64,000 nt of DNA from an uncultured Kordia sp. (GTDB lineage Bacteria > Bacteroidota > Bacteroidia > Flavobacteriales > Flavobacteriaceae): assembly GCF_947489565.1 (NCBI RefSeq), contig NZ_CANLEA010000008.1, positions 186,001 to 250,000 on the forward strand, written 5' to 3'. The translations under genes were made by a program, and so were the position numbers. Shown here piece by piece: positions 55,609 through 64,000 of this stretch (positions are counted from its first letter, which is position 1; every line of letters begins with the position of its first letter). Below the pieces are notes generated by a model. It saw only the letters and a program-made list of their open reading frames with translations, was not told where the DNA came from and did not search any database.

Positions 55609-56238
55609 TTACAGTAATTCTAATGCTTTCGCTTGTTGTAGTAAATCAACTAAGTTGTCTACGTTTAACTTACGCATTAGGCGAGCCTTGTACGTGCTCA
55701 CAGTTTTTTCATTCAGATTTAGCTCTTCAGCAACATGTTTGTTACGTTTACCAGAAGCTAAAAGTTTTAAAACTTCTACTTCTCTTGTAGACAAACGTCT
55801 GAAGAATCTGCGGGGTTTGTTTGTGCTTTCGTCAAATGCTAAACGTTGTGCTAATTCGTTGCTGATATAGATGCCTCCATTTGCAACTTTAACAATAGCG
55901 TCTTTAATAACATTTGTAGCTACGGATTTCGATAAGTAACCAGAAGCTCCAGCTCTTAATGTGCTTACTGCGTAAACATCTTCAGAGTGAGAACTAAACA
56001 TAATTACTTTTACGTCAGGGAAGTCTTTTTTAAGTCTTCTCAAAGCAGTAATTCCATTGACTTCGGGAATATCCATTTCAAGTAAAACAACGTCTACATT
56101 TTCTTGACTAATAAAGTCAAATAACTCAGAAGTAGTAGCAGCTTTTCCTACTACATCAATCTCTGTAGAGTTCTTGAATAAGGATTTAATTCCTTTTCGA
56201 ACAATGGGATGATTGTCTGCAATTAATACTTTAACCAT
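55609..56238 (-). CDS. NarL/LuxR-type response regulator with Glu in place of the phospho-Asp
   Basis: 209 residues. The receiver domain (~1-120) has KVLIADNHPIVRKGI, VIMFSSH and GYLSKS. At the phosphorylation position the sequence is VVLLEMDIPEVNG, so residue 54 is Glu instead of the usual Asp; the first acidic pair is D8-N9. The LuxR-type helix-turn-helix (~145-205) has LSTREVEVLKLLASGKRNKH and NEKTVSTYKARLMRKL. Glu can mimic phospho-Asp, so it may be constitutively active or controlled otherwise. No partner histidine kinase is nearby. Confidence 0.88.
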   Translation of the reverse strand: MVKVLIADNHPIVRKGIKSLFKNSTEIDVVGKAATTSELFDFISQENVDVVLLEMDIPEVNGITALRRLKKDFPDVKVIMFSSHSEDVYAVSTLRAGASGYLSKSVATNVIKDAIVKVANGGIYISNELAQRLAFDESTNKPRRFFRRLSTREVEVLKLLASGKRNKHVAEELNLNEKTVSTYKARLMRKLNVDNLVDLLQQAKALELL

Positions 56239-56409
56239 AATTTAGTTTTTAAAGTTATTATATAAATCAGACCATCACATAAATAAAGCCTCGTTTATAG
56301 GTATGTCATGCTAACATAAAAAACGAATCAATTTTTATTTCAGGTTTAGGGGGTCTGTAGCAACAAATTTAAACAAATTTTTATAAAAACTATTAAAAAA
56401 GGTGATTTT

Positions 56410-57198
56410 TTATGTAAGATTTTGCGGTATTATGCAGACTGGAATTGGAATCATTTTGTGTTGGTTCGCTGTATTATATCTTTTGTAAATTTTGAATACT
56501 TCTTGTTGTCTTCCAGTAAAATCCGTTGCAGTTTTTCCTGCATCATTCATGCGCATTGCCCACTCCAGCTCGTCATAGTTAGCGCCAATTTGATCTTCAT
56601 CACTTCGCGCATCTCCAAACAAGCCATCGGAAGGTGCAGCTTTCATAATAGAGCTAGGAACTTCGAGTGCTTCACCAAGCATATATACCTCACTTTTCAT
56701 CAAATCTGCAATAGGACTTAAATCAACACCGCCATCGCCGTATTTTGTGTAAAATCCTACACCAAAATCTTCTACTTTATTTCCGGTTCCAGCAACCAAT
56801 CTTCCTAATAAACCTGCGTAATAATACAGTGTAGTCATACGCAAACGCGCTCTGGTATTTGCTAAAGCCATATCAACAGTTGCTTGTGCGCCTTCGAGAG
56901 AAACTTCGGTTTTAAATTCCTCAAAAACAGGTGTTAAGTCTGTACGCGTATCTGTCACATTATCAAAGCGTTCTTTCAATTGTTTAATATGTTCTTGCGC
57001 ACGAGTTACATGACTTTTTGCTTGATGAATTGGCATTTCAATACACAAAGTCGGTAAGCCAGTTTTTGCGCATAAAGTAGAAGTCACAGCAGAATCAATT
57101 CCGCCAGAAACACCTACAACAAATCCATTTACTCTTGCGTTGGTAGCATAGTCTTTTAACCACGCTACAATATGATCTATAACCTTGTCAGTTTTCAT
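56410..57198 (-). CDS. nadE: NH3-dependent NAD+ synthase
   Basis: 262 residues. The ATP-pyrophosphatase motif VGVSGGIDSAVT is at ~28-39, with RLVAGTGNKVEDFGVGFYTKYGDGG-type residues and ADLMKSEVY. It amidates nicotinic acid adenine dinucleotide using ammonia; there is no glutaminase domain. Its start is 206 bases from divergent gldB. Confidence 0.94.
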   Translation of the reverse strand: MKTDKVIDHIVAWLKDYATNARVNGFVVGVSGGIDSAVTSTLCAKTGLPTLCIEMPIHQAKSHVTRAQEHIKQLKERFDNVTDTRTDLTPVFEEFKTEVSLEGAQATVDMALANTRARLRMTTLYYYAGLLGRLVAGTGNKVEDFGVGFYTKYGDGGVDLSPIADLMKSEVYMLGEALEVPSSIMKAAPSDGLFGDARSDEDQIGANYDELEWAMRMNDAGKTATDFTGRQQEVFKIYKRYNTANQHKMIPIPVCIIPQNLT

Positions 57199-57323
57199 CT
57201 ATTTATCTTTAATTTTTAATTATTTCTATCGGATGGAATTTGCCAATCATGTTTTTCGTTGTTTTCAACAGAAATATCATGGCGCATTTCATGTTTTTCG
57301 ATTTTTTTACAAGATAAAAAAAG

Positions 57324-57331
57324 TAACTTTG
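57324..57331 (+). promoter_or_regulatory. gldB -7 promoter box
   Basis: TAACTTTG matches TANNTTTG, 73 bases before the gldB start; no clear -33. Confidence 0.4.
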
Positions 57332-57404
57332 CACACAAAAATAGACTCGCAATAAAATTTATAATTATAGATTGCGTTTACTTATCTGATTAATAGAAGT
57401 TTTT

Positions 57405-58358
57405 ATGAAAAAAATATTGTATTTCTGCTTGCTAATTCTTGCAGTAGGATGTGCCGAAGAAAATGCACTTGAAAAAGAAATCGCTGCCATTCCAATCGAT
57501 ATGAATGTGGTTCGATTTGATCAAGTGTTTTTGGACGCAAAGCCGTCAGATTTACCAAAACTGAAAGAAGCATATCCGCTATTTTTTCCGAGTTCTGTAC
57601 CAGATTCTACATGGATTTACACAATGAACGATCCATTGCAAAAAGAATTGAAAACTCAAATTGATGAGGTATTTACGGATTTTGCGACTGTACATCAAGA
57701 TATTAAATCTTTATTGCAACATATCGAATTTTACTTTCCAGAATACGATCAGCCCCAAGTGTTTACAGTAACTTCTGAAGATTATCGCAAAAAAGTCATT
57801 TTGCATCAAGATATGATTCTAATTGCATTGAACACGTATTTAGGAGCAAATCACAAATATTATGAAGGAATTCAGAAGTATATTTCTCAAGGTTTTGAAA
57901 AGAAAATGATTGCTGTTGATGTTGCGAGTGAATTTGCATTTTCGCAAGTACAAACATCGCGTGAACGTACATTTTTAAGCAAGATGATTTATTATGGGAA
58001 AATACAATACATAAAATCACTCTTAGTGCCAAAAGCCAGTGTTGCTATGCAATTTGGGTATACAGAAAGACAAGCAGATTGGGCTGCGGCGAATGAAAAA
58101 CAAATTTGGACGTACTTTATAGAAAAAGATTTATTGTACAGTACAAACAATAAATTAGACGCTCGCTTTTTGAATTTGGCGCCTTTCTCAAAATTTTATT
58201 TAGAATTAGATAACGAATCTCCAGGCGGAATTGGTCGCTATATTGGTTATCAAATTGTAAAGGCATATATGGAAAATAATGATGTATCTTTGCAAAATCT
58301 TTTGGGAAAATCTTCCAAAAAAATATTTAACAATTCAAAGTACAAACCAAAGAAATAA
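57405..58358 (+). CDS. gldB: Gliding motility lipoprotein GldB
   Basis: 317 residues. It has a lipoprotein signal (LLILAVGCAEEN, Cys ~16) and then the GldB body: IPIDMNVVRFDQVF, FFPSSVPDSTWIYTMNDPLQKEL, and the C-terminal PGGIGRYIGYQIVKAYMENN. GldB is a cell-envelope lipoprotein needed for gliding in Flavobacterium, with no known enzyme activity. It shares one base of stop/start with gldC. Confidence 0.93.
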   Translation: MKKILYFCLLILAVGCAEENALEKEIAAIPIDMNVVRFDQVFLDAKPSDLPKLKEAYPLFFPSSVPDSTWIYTMNDPLQKELKTQIDEVFTDFATVHQDIKSLLQHIEFYFPEYDQPQVFTVTSEDYRKKVILHQDMILIALNTYLGANHKYYEGIQKYISQGFEKKMIAVDVASEFAFSQVQTSRERTFLSKMIYYGKIQYIKSLLVPKASVAMQFGYTERQADWAAANEKQIWTYFIEKDLLYSTNNKLDARFLNLAPFSKFYLELDNESPGGIGRYIGYQIVKAYMENNDVSLQNLLGKSSKKIFNNSKYKPKK

Positions 58359-58696
58359 TGGCGAAAAAAACGACGTCCGAAATAAAAGTTGCAGTAACTG
58401 TCGATGAGAATAATGTGCCAGAAACAATCAATTGGACCGCAAAAGATGGTGGTATAGAAAATGAATCTTCAAAAGCAGTAATGTTGTCTGTTTGGGATCA
58501 TAAAGCACAAGAAAGCTTGCGTATCGATTTATGGACAAAAGACATGCCTGTAGACGAAATGAAAGTATTTTACCATCAAACATTAGTCTCTATGGCACGC
58601 TCATTTCAACGTGCTACCAATGATGAAAAAATGAGCGCTACAATGATGGATTTCTGTGATTATTTTGCAGAAAAGTTAGAGATTGTTAAAAAGTAA
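58358..58696 (+). CDS. gldC: Gliding motility protein GldC
   Basis: 112 residues, matching GldC in length and motifs (PETINWTAKDGG, VMLSVWDHKAQESLRIDLWTKDMPVDEM, SMARSFQRATNDEKM). It is soluble, and in Flavobacterium it improves but is not essential for gliding. It overlaps the stop of gldB by one base. The next gene overlaps its end by 14 bases from a TTG start. Confidence 0.94.
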   Translation: MAKKTTSEIKVAVTVDENNVPETINWTAKDGGIENESSKAVMLSVWDHKAQESLRIDLWTKDMPVDEMKVFYHQTLVSMARSFQRATNDEKMSATMMDFCDYFAEKLEIVKK

Positions 58697-59144
58697 TCAA
58701 CAAAAGCTCTTGGAAATCTTAGGATATACTATATGGAAACCTCTTGTAACATGTCAAGGAATTTGCGATAAAGAACCATTTGAAACTCCCTTACTAATCT
58801 TTATTAAAAATTTTCCTGAATTGATAAATGAATTTTATGCAGGAAATGAATTTTGGATCACACCAAAAGAAGAATATGTTGATTTCTTAAAAACACTTAT
58901 ATCTGAAAGACTTGAGTTTATAACTAATAAAGGAGATTGGAGAGCTGACTTCTCAAAAGAACAATTAAAACTTTTTGAAAACTCAGAAATGATTGTTCAA
59001 TCTGCTTTTTTGGGAAAACAATATGAGATGAATATGATGGATCGATTTAATTCTATTACAGTAAGTTTAATCTCTTTTTATGATAATTTAGTTGCTGTTA
59101 AGCAAGGCTCAGGTCTCAAAGTTATTCCTAAAGTAAACGGATGA
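58683..59144 (+). CDS. Hypothetical protein overlapping gldC
   Basis: 153 residues from a TTG start inside the end of gldC. No ATG exists until late in the frame, so the start is uncertain. Sequence features: TCQGICDKEPFETPLLIFIKN and GNEFWITPKEEYVDFLKTLI. It is not part of the usual gldBC operon elsewhere. No family is recognised. Confidence 0.5.
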   Translation: MLKSNQQKLLEILGYTIWKPLVTCQGICDKEPFETPLLIFIKNFPELINEFYAGNEFWITPKEEYVDFLKTLISERLEFITNKGDWRADFSKEQLKLFENSEMIVQSAFLGKQYEMNMMDRFNSITVSLISFYDNLVAVKQGSGLKVIPKVNG

Positions 59145-59154
59145 AGATGAATGT

Positions 59155-59907
59155 CTAATCTTTCTCTAAAATCTCAATGCGTGTTTTGATAGTACCTGTT
59201 TCTTCCAGACGGATAATCTTAAACAATAGTCGAATTAAAAATCCAGGATTGATTACGATTTCAGCCTTTTTAGTAACTTTTACATCGCGTTCTTTAATTA
59301 ATGTTGGCCAATCTGTTTTGGGCGAAGAAGCTAATAGTTTAGCATATTTCCAAGCGCCATCTCTGGCAAGTTTCATGCTAAAATCAATCAAAATAGTATC
59401 AAACTTTTCGGTGACTTTTATGATCTTCGCTAAAAACGTCCAGATCAATGACAACTCTTTTTCTACGTCGTGAACTAGTTCGCTCAAAATTTCATTAATC
59501 TTATTAAAATCATCATGTAAATCGTTGATGTCTTTTCCTTTCATCACTTCAGCCGCTGCAATTCCTAAATCCAAATTAATGTGTGCATTCATGCCCAATA
59601 GCAAATGTTGTAGCACAATCAACCAATAACTATCTGCTTTTTCAAAAGCAATTTGCCAAGAAGTCGACGGTTGCGTTCCGTTTTTAAACTCAGTATATGC
59701 TTTTAGGTAACGATTCGCAAAAATAACATCTAGCTTTTCCATGCGCGGATTATCGTCAAAAAAACCGTTATCAATACCTTCCTTCACTTTGCAAGTCACT
59801 TTGTGATACAAGGCAGCAAAATATCCCATAGTGCTGGGAATTTCTTTATTCTCTTCAATGATTTGATTTAAAAATGAAATTACTTCCTTAATCGTAGTTG
59901 CTTGCAT
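59155..59907 (-). CDS. DUF5995 family protein
   Basis: 250 residues, all-helical by composition. LQHLLLGMNAHINLDLGIAAA is characteristic of the DUF5995 family. There is no signal peptide, and the function of the family is unknown. Convergent with the preceding gene. Confidence 0.7.
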   Translation of the reverse strand: MQATTIKEVISFLNQIIEENKEIPSTMGYFAALYHKVTCKVKEGIDNGFFDDNPRMEKLDVIFANRYLKAYTEFKNGTQPSTSWQIAFEKADSYWLIVLQHLLLGMNAHINLDLGIAAAEVMKGKDINDLHDDFNKINEILSELVHDVEKELSLIWTFLAKIIKVTEKFDTILIDFSMKLARDGAWKYAKLLASSPKTDWPTLIKERDVKVTKKAEIVINPGFLIRLLFKIIRLEETGTIKTRIEILEKD

Positions 59908-60099
59908 GGTTGGATTTTTTTAATCTCTTAAAAGTATAAAATTATGTGAAAGTTGAAAAGGAATCTGTCTTTAATGCGACTTATGTTTTAGTATTGAGAT
60001 ATGAGTATTTCGTATTGAGTAGCTTGATTTTGTCTTTCTATCTTTATGACAGCTAAATTCATCATGCTATTTAAAAACTGCTATTTAGAATAAAAATTA

Positions 60100-60477
60100 A
60101 TGAAAAAAATCATTTTCATATACAATGCACGATCAGGGAAACTCAATAGTTTGCTCGATGTTGCACATAAATTAATTAGTCCCAAAACCTATCAATGTAA
60201 GTTATGTACAATAACACACGATACGTTTACGGAAAATACACTTTGGAAAGAATTTAGAAAAAACACATCGCTTCCGCTGGAATTTTTTCATAGCGACGAA
60301 TTTGAAAAGCAACACAAAAATATAGAAACTAAATATCCAGTCATCTTTCTTCAAGAAGATCAAAAACTAACAGAATGGATTCCGAAAAGTGAGATAGAAA
60401 AAATAGAAACGACTCAAGAATTGATTCAGTTGATAAAATCTAAATCAAAAACTATGAATTTTTCAAATCCTCATTGA
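60100..60477 (+). CDS. Small hypothetical protein, convergent overlap with yihA
   Basis: 125 residues. [25 protein letters not shown] at the start, then [13 protein letters not shown] with a C-x-x-C pair, and FLQEDQKL. Similar proteins in Bacteroidota are hypothetical. The 26 bases at the 3' end overlap the end of yihA on the other strand. Confidence 0.55.
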   Translation: MKKIIFIYNARSGKLNSLLDVAHKLISPKTYQCKLCTITHDTFTENTLWKEFRKNTSLPLEFFHSDEFEKQHKNIETKYPVIFLQEDQKLTEWIPKSEIEKIETTQELIQLIKSKSKTMNFSNPH

Positions 60478-61060
60478 TTTGTCCAATAAAATTCAATACT
60501 TCGTCGCGACCAATAGCTTTTGATGATGAAGTCACAAAATATTGTGGCATTTCTTCCCAAACATCTTCCAGTAATTTTGCGCGATATTTCTCGACATGCG
60601 TGTCAATTTGTGAAGGACGTAACTTATCAGCTTTGGTGAAAATAATGCAAAAAGGAATCTGATTTTCGCCCAACCATTGCATAAATTCTAAATCGACTTT
60701 TTGCGGTTCATGACGAATATCTACCAAGACAAATCCGCATACCAACTGAGTGCGTTTTCTAAAATATTCTGTAATAAATTTTTGAAAAACTTTCTTTGCA
60801 CTTTTAGAAACACGTGCATATCCATAACCTGGTAAATCGACCAAAAACCATTCATTATTAATCTTAAAATGATTAATTAATTGAGTTTTTCCGGGTCTTC
60901 CCGAAGTTTTAGCCAGACTCTTTCGTTGTGTCAACATATTGATCAATGATGACTTTCCAACGTTTGAGCGTCCGATAAAAGCATATTCAGGAATTGGATT
61001 CTTTGGACATTTTGCAACATCAGAGTTGCTCATCACGAATTCGGCAGATTTGATTTTCAT
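60452..61060 (-). CDS. yihA: Ribosome biogenesis GTP-binding protein YihA/YsxC
   Basis: 202 residues. GTPase motifs: G1 [10 protein letters not shown] (~30), G3 DLPGYG, G4 FTKADKL and G5 TSSSKAIG. It aids 50S assembly. It is six bases downstream of the hydrolase gene on the same strand and probably co-transcribed with it. Confidence 0.95.
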   Translation of the reverse strand: MKIKSAEFVMSNSDVAKCPKNPIPEYAFIGRSNVGKSSLINMLTQRKSLAKTSGRPGKTQLINHFKINNEWFLVDLPGYGYARVSKSAKKVFQKFITEYFRKRTQLVCGFVLVDIRHEPQKVDLEFMQWLGENQIPFCIIFTKADKLRPSQIDTHVEKYRAKLLEDVWEEMPQYFVTSSSKAIGRDEVLNFIGQINEDLKNS

Positions 61061-61066
61061 AACTGA

Positions 61067-61831
61067 CTAAAAATTACGTTTGGTCAGCCAATCTTGCAAA
61101 CATTCATTAAACTCTTGTGGATGTTCCATCATAGGAGCGTGGCCACATTTATCAATCCAGTATAAATCAGAATCTGGCAATAATTCATGAAACTCTTCAG
61201 CAACATTTGGTGGTGTTACCGTATCGTTTTTTCCCCAAATAATTCCTGTAGGAATGTTCATTTTAGGTAAATCTTTTCCCATATTATGACGAATAGCACT
61301 CTTAGCAATTGCCAAGGTTTTTATCAACTTACTACGGTCATTTACGGTCGCAAAAACTTCGTCAACAATCTCTTTTGTAGCAACAGCAGGATCGTAAAAC
61401 ACGTCTTCACTTTTCTTTTTAATAAACTCGTAATCACCACGTTTAGGGTATCCATCACCCATAGCGCTTTCATACAAACCAGAACTTCCTGTAATCACTA
61501 AACCTTTTACTAATTCAGGATACAATTTTGTAGTTAGTAATCCGATATGCCCGCCAAGTGAATTTCCAAGTAAAATGGCTTTATCGAGTTTTTTATGGAG
61601 TATAAATTCTTTGACATACTTCGCAAAATTCTTTACGGTTGTCTTTAAAAGTGGCATTGTGTAAATAGGCAACTCGGGAATTAAAATTTTATATCCTTTC
61701 GTTGAAAAATTCTCAGTAACGGCTTCAAAATTGCTCAAACCGCCCATTAAGCCATGCAAAATAACGATAGGTGTTCCTTCTCCTAATTCGAGATAATTGA
61801 ATTTCCCTTCCTTTTTAAAGCTTTCTTTCAT
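61067..61831 (-). CDS. Alpha/beta-fold hydrolase
   Basis: 254 residues. HGLMGG oxyanion region, nucleophile S91 in LLGNSLGGH, acidic residue in GKNDTVTP and the catalytic His in CGHAPMMEHP. Substrate unknown. It lies upstream of yihA and divergent from mraZ, a neighbourhood I believe is common in Flavobacteriaceae. Confidence 0.88.
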   Translation of the reverse strand: MKESFKKEGKFNYLELGEGTPIVILHGLMGGLSNFEAVTENFSTKGYKILIPELPIYTMPLLKTTVKNFAKYVKEFILHKKLDKAILLGNSLGGHIGLLTTKLYPELVKGLVITGSSGLYESAMGDGYPKRGDYEFIKKKSEDVFYDPAVATKEIVDEVFATVNDRSKLIKTLAIAKSAIRHNMGKDLPKMNIPTGIIWGKNDTVTPPNVAEEFHELLPDSDLYWIDKCGHAPMMEHPQEFNECLQDWLTKRNF

Positions 61832-62038
61832 TAATGGCTATCATTTTTAACAAGAGACAAATATAGGCATTTCGAAATTATTAAAATGCTTTTTTTTTAA
61901 TGTCTCAAAAATTAATAAAACATAACAAAAATATTCCAAAAAACGAAGGTTTTGGTTTAAAAATCCCACTTTCAACGAGTTGATTTATAGCCTATTTACG
62001 GGCTTTTTAGAAGAAAAATGGAAAAACTTATCAACAAA

Positions 62039-62068
62039 GTGGTAAAATGTGGTAAAATGTGGTAATTT
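62039..62068 (+). promoter_or_regulatory. mraZ: MraZ-type operator, three GTGGT repeats
   Basis: GTGGT occurs at 62039, 62049 and 62059, spaced exactly 10 bases (GTGGTAAAAT units). MraZ proteins bind three or four GTGGG-like repeats with 5-base spacers upstream of mraZ. The repeats cover the -33 region of the promoter at 62075, which fits autorepression. Confidence 0.78.
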
Positions 62069-62074
62069 TTTCAA

Positions 62075-62082
62075 TATATTTG
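62075..62082 (+). promoter_or_regulatory. dcw cluster -7 promoter box
   Basis: TATATTTG is a perfect TANNTTTG. Transcription would start near 62089, leaving a ~24-base leader to the mraZ GTG. Confidence 0.6.
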
Positions 62083-62112
62083 AATCTTATAATAGGTAAG
62101 CCATATTCTCAC

Positions 62113-62580
62113 GTGATAAATTTAATTGGAACATACGAATGTAAAGTCGACGCCAAAGGGCGAATGCTTGTTCCTGCTGATTTAAAAAAGCAGTTGTCTC
62201 CAGTGTTACAAGAAGGTTTCGTGATCAAAGAAGGGCTGTTTGGTTCGTGTTTAGAATTGCATCCGATGAGTGAATGGAATTTGATGACGCAAAAACTAAA
62301 CAAACTAAATCGCTTTAAAAAGAAAAATGTGGATTTCATTCGAAGATTTAACAAAGGTGTTCGAATGGTGGAAATTGATGCAGCAGGAAGATTGTTGATT
62401 CCGAAAGACTTAGTAGGTTTTGCAGGTATCAAAAAAGAAATTGTACTGTCATCAGCAATCAACATTATTGAGATTTGGGATAAAGAGCAATACGACGCGG
62501 CAACAGATGATGCAGATATTGACATAGGAGATTTGGCAGAAGAAGTAATGGGAAATGACGATGGAGATGGAATATCATAA
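62113..62580 (+). CDS. mraZ: Transcriptional regulator MraZ
   Basis: 155 residues from GTG 62113 (MINLIGTYECKVDAKGRMLVPADLKK). An upstream ATG at 62059 is inside the operator repeats and would add an unrelated 18 residues, so I reject it. It has two MraZ/SpoVT-AbrB-like halves, each with a DAKGRML or DAAGRLLIPKDL motif. It represses the division and cell-wall cluster. It overlaps the next gene. Confidence 0.93.
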   Translation: MINLIGTYECKVDAKGRMLVPADLKKQLSPVLQEGFVIKEGLFGSCLELHPMSEWNLMTQKLNKLNRFKKKNVDFIRRFNKGVRMVEIDAAGRLLIPKDLVGFAGIKKEIVLSSAINIIEIWDKEQYDAATDDADIDIGDLAEEVMGNDDGDGIS

Positions 62581-63463
62581 TCCGGTATTATTGAAAGAAA
62601 CAGTTGATGGATTAAACATCAAAGAAGATGGAATCTATGTAGATGTGACTTTTGGTGGTGGCGGACATTCAAAAGAAATTTTGAATCGATTAGGAGCACA
62701 TGGAAAACTATATGCATTCGATCAAGATCAAGATGCGCTTGACAATGCAATCGACGATCCACGGTTTACGTTGATCAGTCAAAATTTTAGACATCTTAAA
62801 AAGTTTTTGCGATTTCATGGAGTGCGAAAAGTAGATGGAATTCTAGGTGATTTTGGAGTTTCATCACATCAGTTTGATAAAGCAGAAAGAGGTTTCTCGT
62901 TACGATTTGAAGCAGATTTAGATATGCGAATGGATCAAGAAGGAGAAATTTCAGCGTATCACGTAGTGAATGAATATGAAGAAGAAGACTTGCGATCAAT
63001 CTTGTCATTATATGGTGAATTGCGAAATGCGAAAGCAATTGCAGCGCAAATAGTATTGGTAAGATCAGAACAACCTATTCGTACAACGGAAGACTTACGT
63101 GAGGCATTGCAGCGATTTTTGCCAAAACACAGAGAGCATAAAGTATTGGCGCAAATCTATCAAGCAATTCGCATTGAAGTGAATCAAGAAATAGAAGTCT
63201 TAAAAGAATTTCTATTGCAAACGCAAGAAATATTAGAAGAAGGCGGAAGAATTAGCATGATCAGTTACCATTCACTGGAAGACAGATTGGTAAAACGATT
63301 CATTCGAAATGGACTCTTTGAAGGTGAACCTGAAAAAGATTTTTATGGTAGAGTAGAAGTGCCATTCAAAAAAGTTGGAAAATTAATCATTCCATCACAC
63401 GAAGAAATAAAAACAAATAACAGAGCGCGTAGCGCAAAACTCAGAATAGCAGAACGTCTGTAA
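62555..63463 (+). CDS. rsmH: 16S rRNA (cytosine-1402-N4)-methyltransferase
   Basis: 302 residues. EYHNPVLLKETVDGL, DVTFGGGGHSKEIL (SAM motif I) and LGDFGVSSHQFD are all present, with the C-terminal MISYHSLEDRLVKRF and NNRARSAKLR. The start is uncertain among three in-frame ATG codons (62555, 62561, 62567); all overlap the end of mraZ. It modifies C1402 of 16S rRNA. Confidence 0.95.
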   Translation: MTMEMEYHNPVLLKETVDGLNIKEDGIYVDVTFGGGGHSKEILNRLGAHGKLYAFDQDQDALDNAIDDPRFTLISQNFRHLKKFLRFHGVRKVDGILGDFGVSSHQFDKAERGFSLRFEADLDMRMDQEGEISAYHVVNEYEEEDLRSILSLYGELRNAKAIAAQIVLVRSEQPIRTTEDLREALQRFLPKHREHKVLAQIYQAIRIEVNQEIEVLKEFLLQTQEILEEGGRISMISYHSLEDRLVKRFIRNGLFEGEPEKDFYGRVEVPFKKVGKLIIPSHEEIKTNNRARSAKLRIAERL

Positions 63464-63553
63464 TATGAAATGACTCAAGGCTAGTGGTAGAAATTAAACG
63501 ATATGGTTATTGACGAATTCCATCTGACATATTTATAAAAATAAAATTCACAG

Positions 63554-63874
63554 ATGAAAAAGCAGAATATATATGACATACTAAAAGGGAAGTTCCTTAT
63601 AAAAGATGACGCCATCAAAAATTGGCGTTTCATTGTGTTTGCTTCTTTTTTAGCATTGATCATGATTGCAAGTTCGCATTGGGCAGATCAAAAAGTGCAC
63701 AGAATTGCAAAACTGAATGATGAAGTGAAGGAGTTGAAAAGTGAATTTGTAGATGCGAGGACAACATTACAACAATTAAAGTTTGAATCGTACATCACAG
63801 AAAAAGTTGCCAAAAGCGGATTGGCACCATCCGAAAATCCGCCGAAAAAAATTAGAGTAAAGTCACAACAATAA
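63554..63874 (+). CDS. ftsL: Cell division protein FtsL-like
   Basis: 106 residues. A short cytoplasmic N-terminus is followed by one membrane span (FIVFASFLALIMIASSHWA, ~28-46) and a coiled-coil (HRIAKLNDEVKELKSEFVDARTTLQQLKFES). Its place between rsmH and ftsI supports FtsL; sequence alone is weakly conserved in this family. Confidence 0.85.
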   Translation: MKKQNIYDILKGKFLIKDDAIKNWRFIVFASFLALIMIASSHWADQKVHRIAKLNDEVKELKSEFVDARTTLQQLKFESYITEKVAKSGLAPSENPPKKIRVKSQQ

Positions 63875-63880
63875 TCATAA

Positions 63881-64000
63881 ATGTCAGTAACCGAAAAAAA
63901 CATATTAAATCGTTTATATTTTGTCGCAGGAGGTATGTTTCTCTTCGCGATTGCGGTTGTGGTACAATTGGTCAACGTGCAATTTGTGGAAGGTGACAAA
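63881..64000 (+). CDS. ftsI: Penicillin-binding protein FtsI (N-terminus, cut by window end)
   Basis: The first 40 residues only: MSVTEKNILNRLYFVAGGMF and then FAIAVVVQLVNVQF, i.e. a short cytoplasmic start and one membrane span, as in Bacteroidota division transpeptidases. The gene continues beyond base 64000. It starts 6 bases after ftsL. The identity is inferred from the N-terminus and dcw gene order. Confidence 0.75.
   Translation, partial: MSVTEKNILNRLYFVAGGMFLFAIAVVVQLVNVQFVEGDK

Noticed and set aside
62059-62112. ATG start of mraZ at 62059
   Set aside because: It lies within the MraZ operator and upstream of the -7 box; the conserved protein begins at GTG 62113.

Overview
The window looks like a chromosomal segment from a marine member of the Flavobacteriaceae (Bacteroidota). 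I suspect a Kordia-like genus, but that is an inference. The reasons are low G+C, several near-consensus flavobacterial -7 boxes (TANNTTTG), type IX secretion (T9SS) sorting domains, the gliding genes gldA, gldB and gldC, a methionine synthase split over two genes, and many small lanthipeptide-type precursors with a KxLxLxKxxIxxLN leader. I see no tRNA, rRNA, CRISPR array, phage or transposase.

Layout. 1-10.5 kb: two tandem giant secreted T9SS proteins, near-identical over most of their length but carrying four versus one copy of a ~140-residue module; each keeps its own copy of the same terminator. 10.5-11.9 kb: a double-glycine-leader peptide and a methyltransferase-like protein. 11.9-17.8 kb: a SAM-I riboswitch followed by two-gene methionine synthase (metH) and metF, with repeat-packed spacers. 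17.8-19.7 kb: a minus-strand array of four intact and one or two decayed precursor peptides, built as repeating units of upstream element, gene and terminator. 19.7-22.2 kb: an LPS deacylase-like protein, a barrel-like protein and a head-GIN lipoprotein. 22.4-23.3 kb: gldA. 23.4-28.2 kb: aromatic amino-acid operon (prephenate dehydratase, aminotransferase, SnoaL-like protein, prephenate dehydrogenase, DAHP synthase/chorismate mutase), preceded by a short Phe/Tyr/Trp-rich leader peptide and an attenuator-type terminator. 28.2-29.5 kb: a second precursor-peptide cluster, three intact and two decayed. 29.6-46.6 kb: mostly housekeeping and envelope genes (rsgA, dtd, two DUF3857/transglutaminase paralogs, a MazG-like protein, aroA, queA, rlmN, a T9SS adhesin-like protein, a polyprenyl synthase, and an ECF sigma/membrane protein/outer-membrane set). 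46.8-52.6 kb: an erythromycin-esterase-like protein, a lipoprotein, and a LodA/LodB-type quinone-cofactor oxidase pair. 52.7-61.8 kb: dnaG, an atypical response regulator, nadE, gldB-gldC, yihA and an alpha/beta hydrolase. 62-64 kb: start of the dcw cluster (mraZ, rsmH, ftsL, ftsI, the last cut by the window edge), with a three-repeat MraZ-type operator.

How it fits together. Methionine synthesis (metH and metF) sits under SAM control. The phenylalanine/tyrosine branch appears to be controlled by translation-coupled attenuation. Precursor peptides are numerous, but no lanthipeptide dehydratase, cyclase, radical-SAM enzyme or peptide exporter is encoded here, so maturation would have to act in trans. 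Intergenic DNA carries several families of short palindromic repeats, sometimes nested inside one another.
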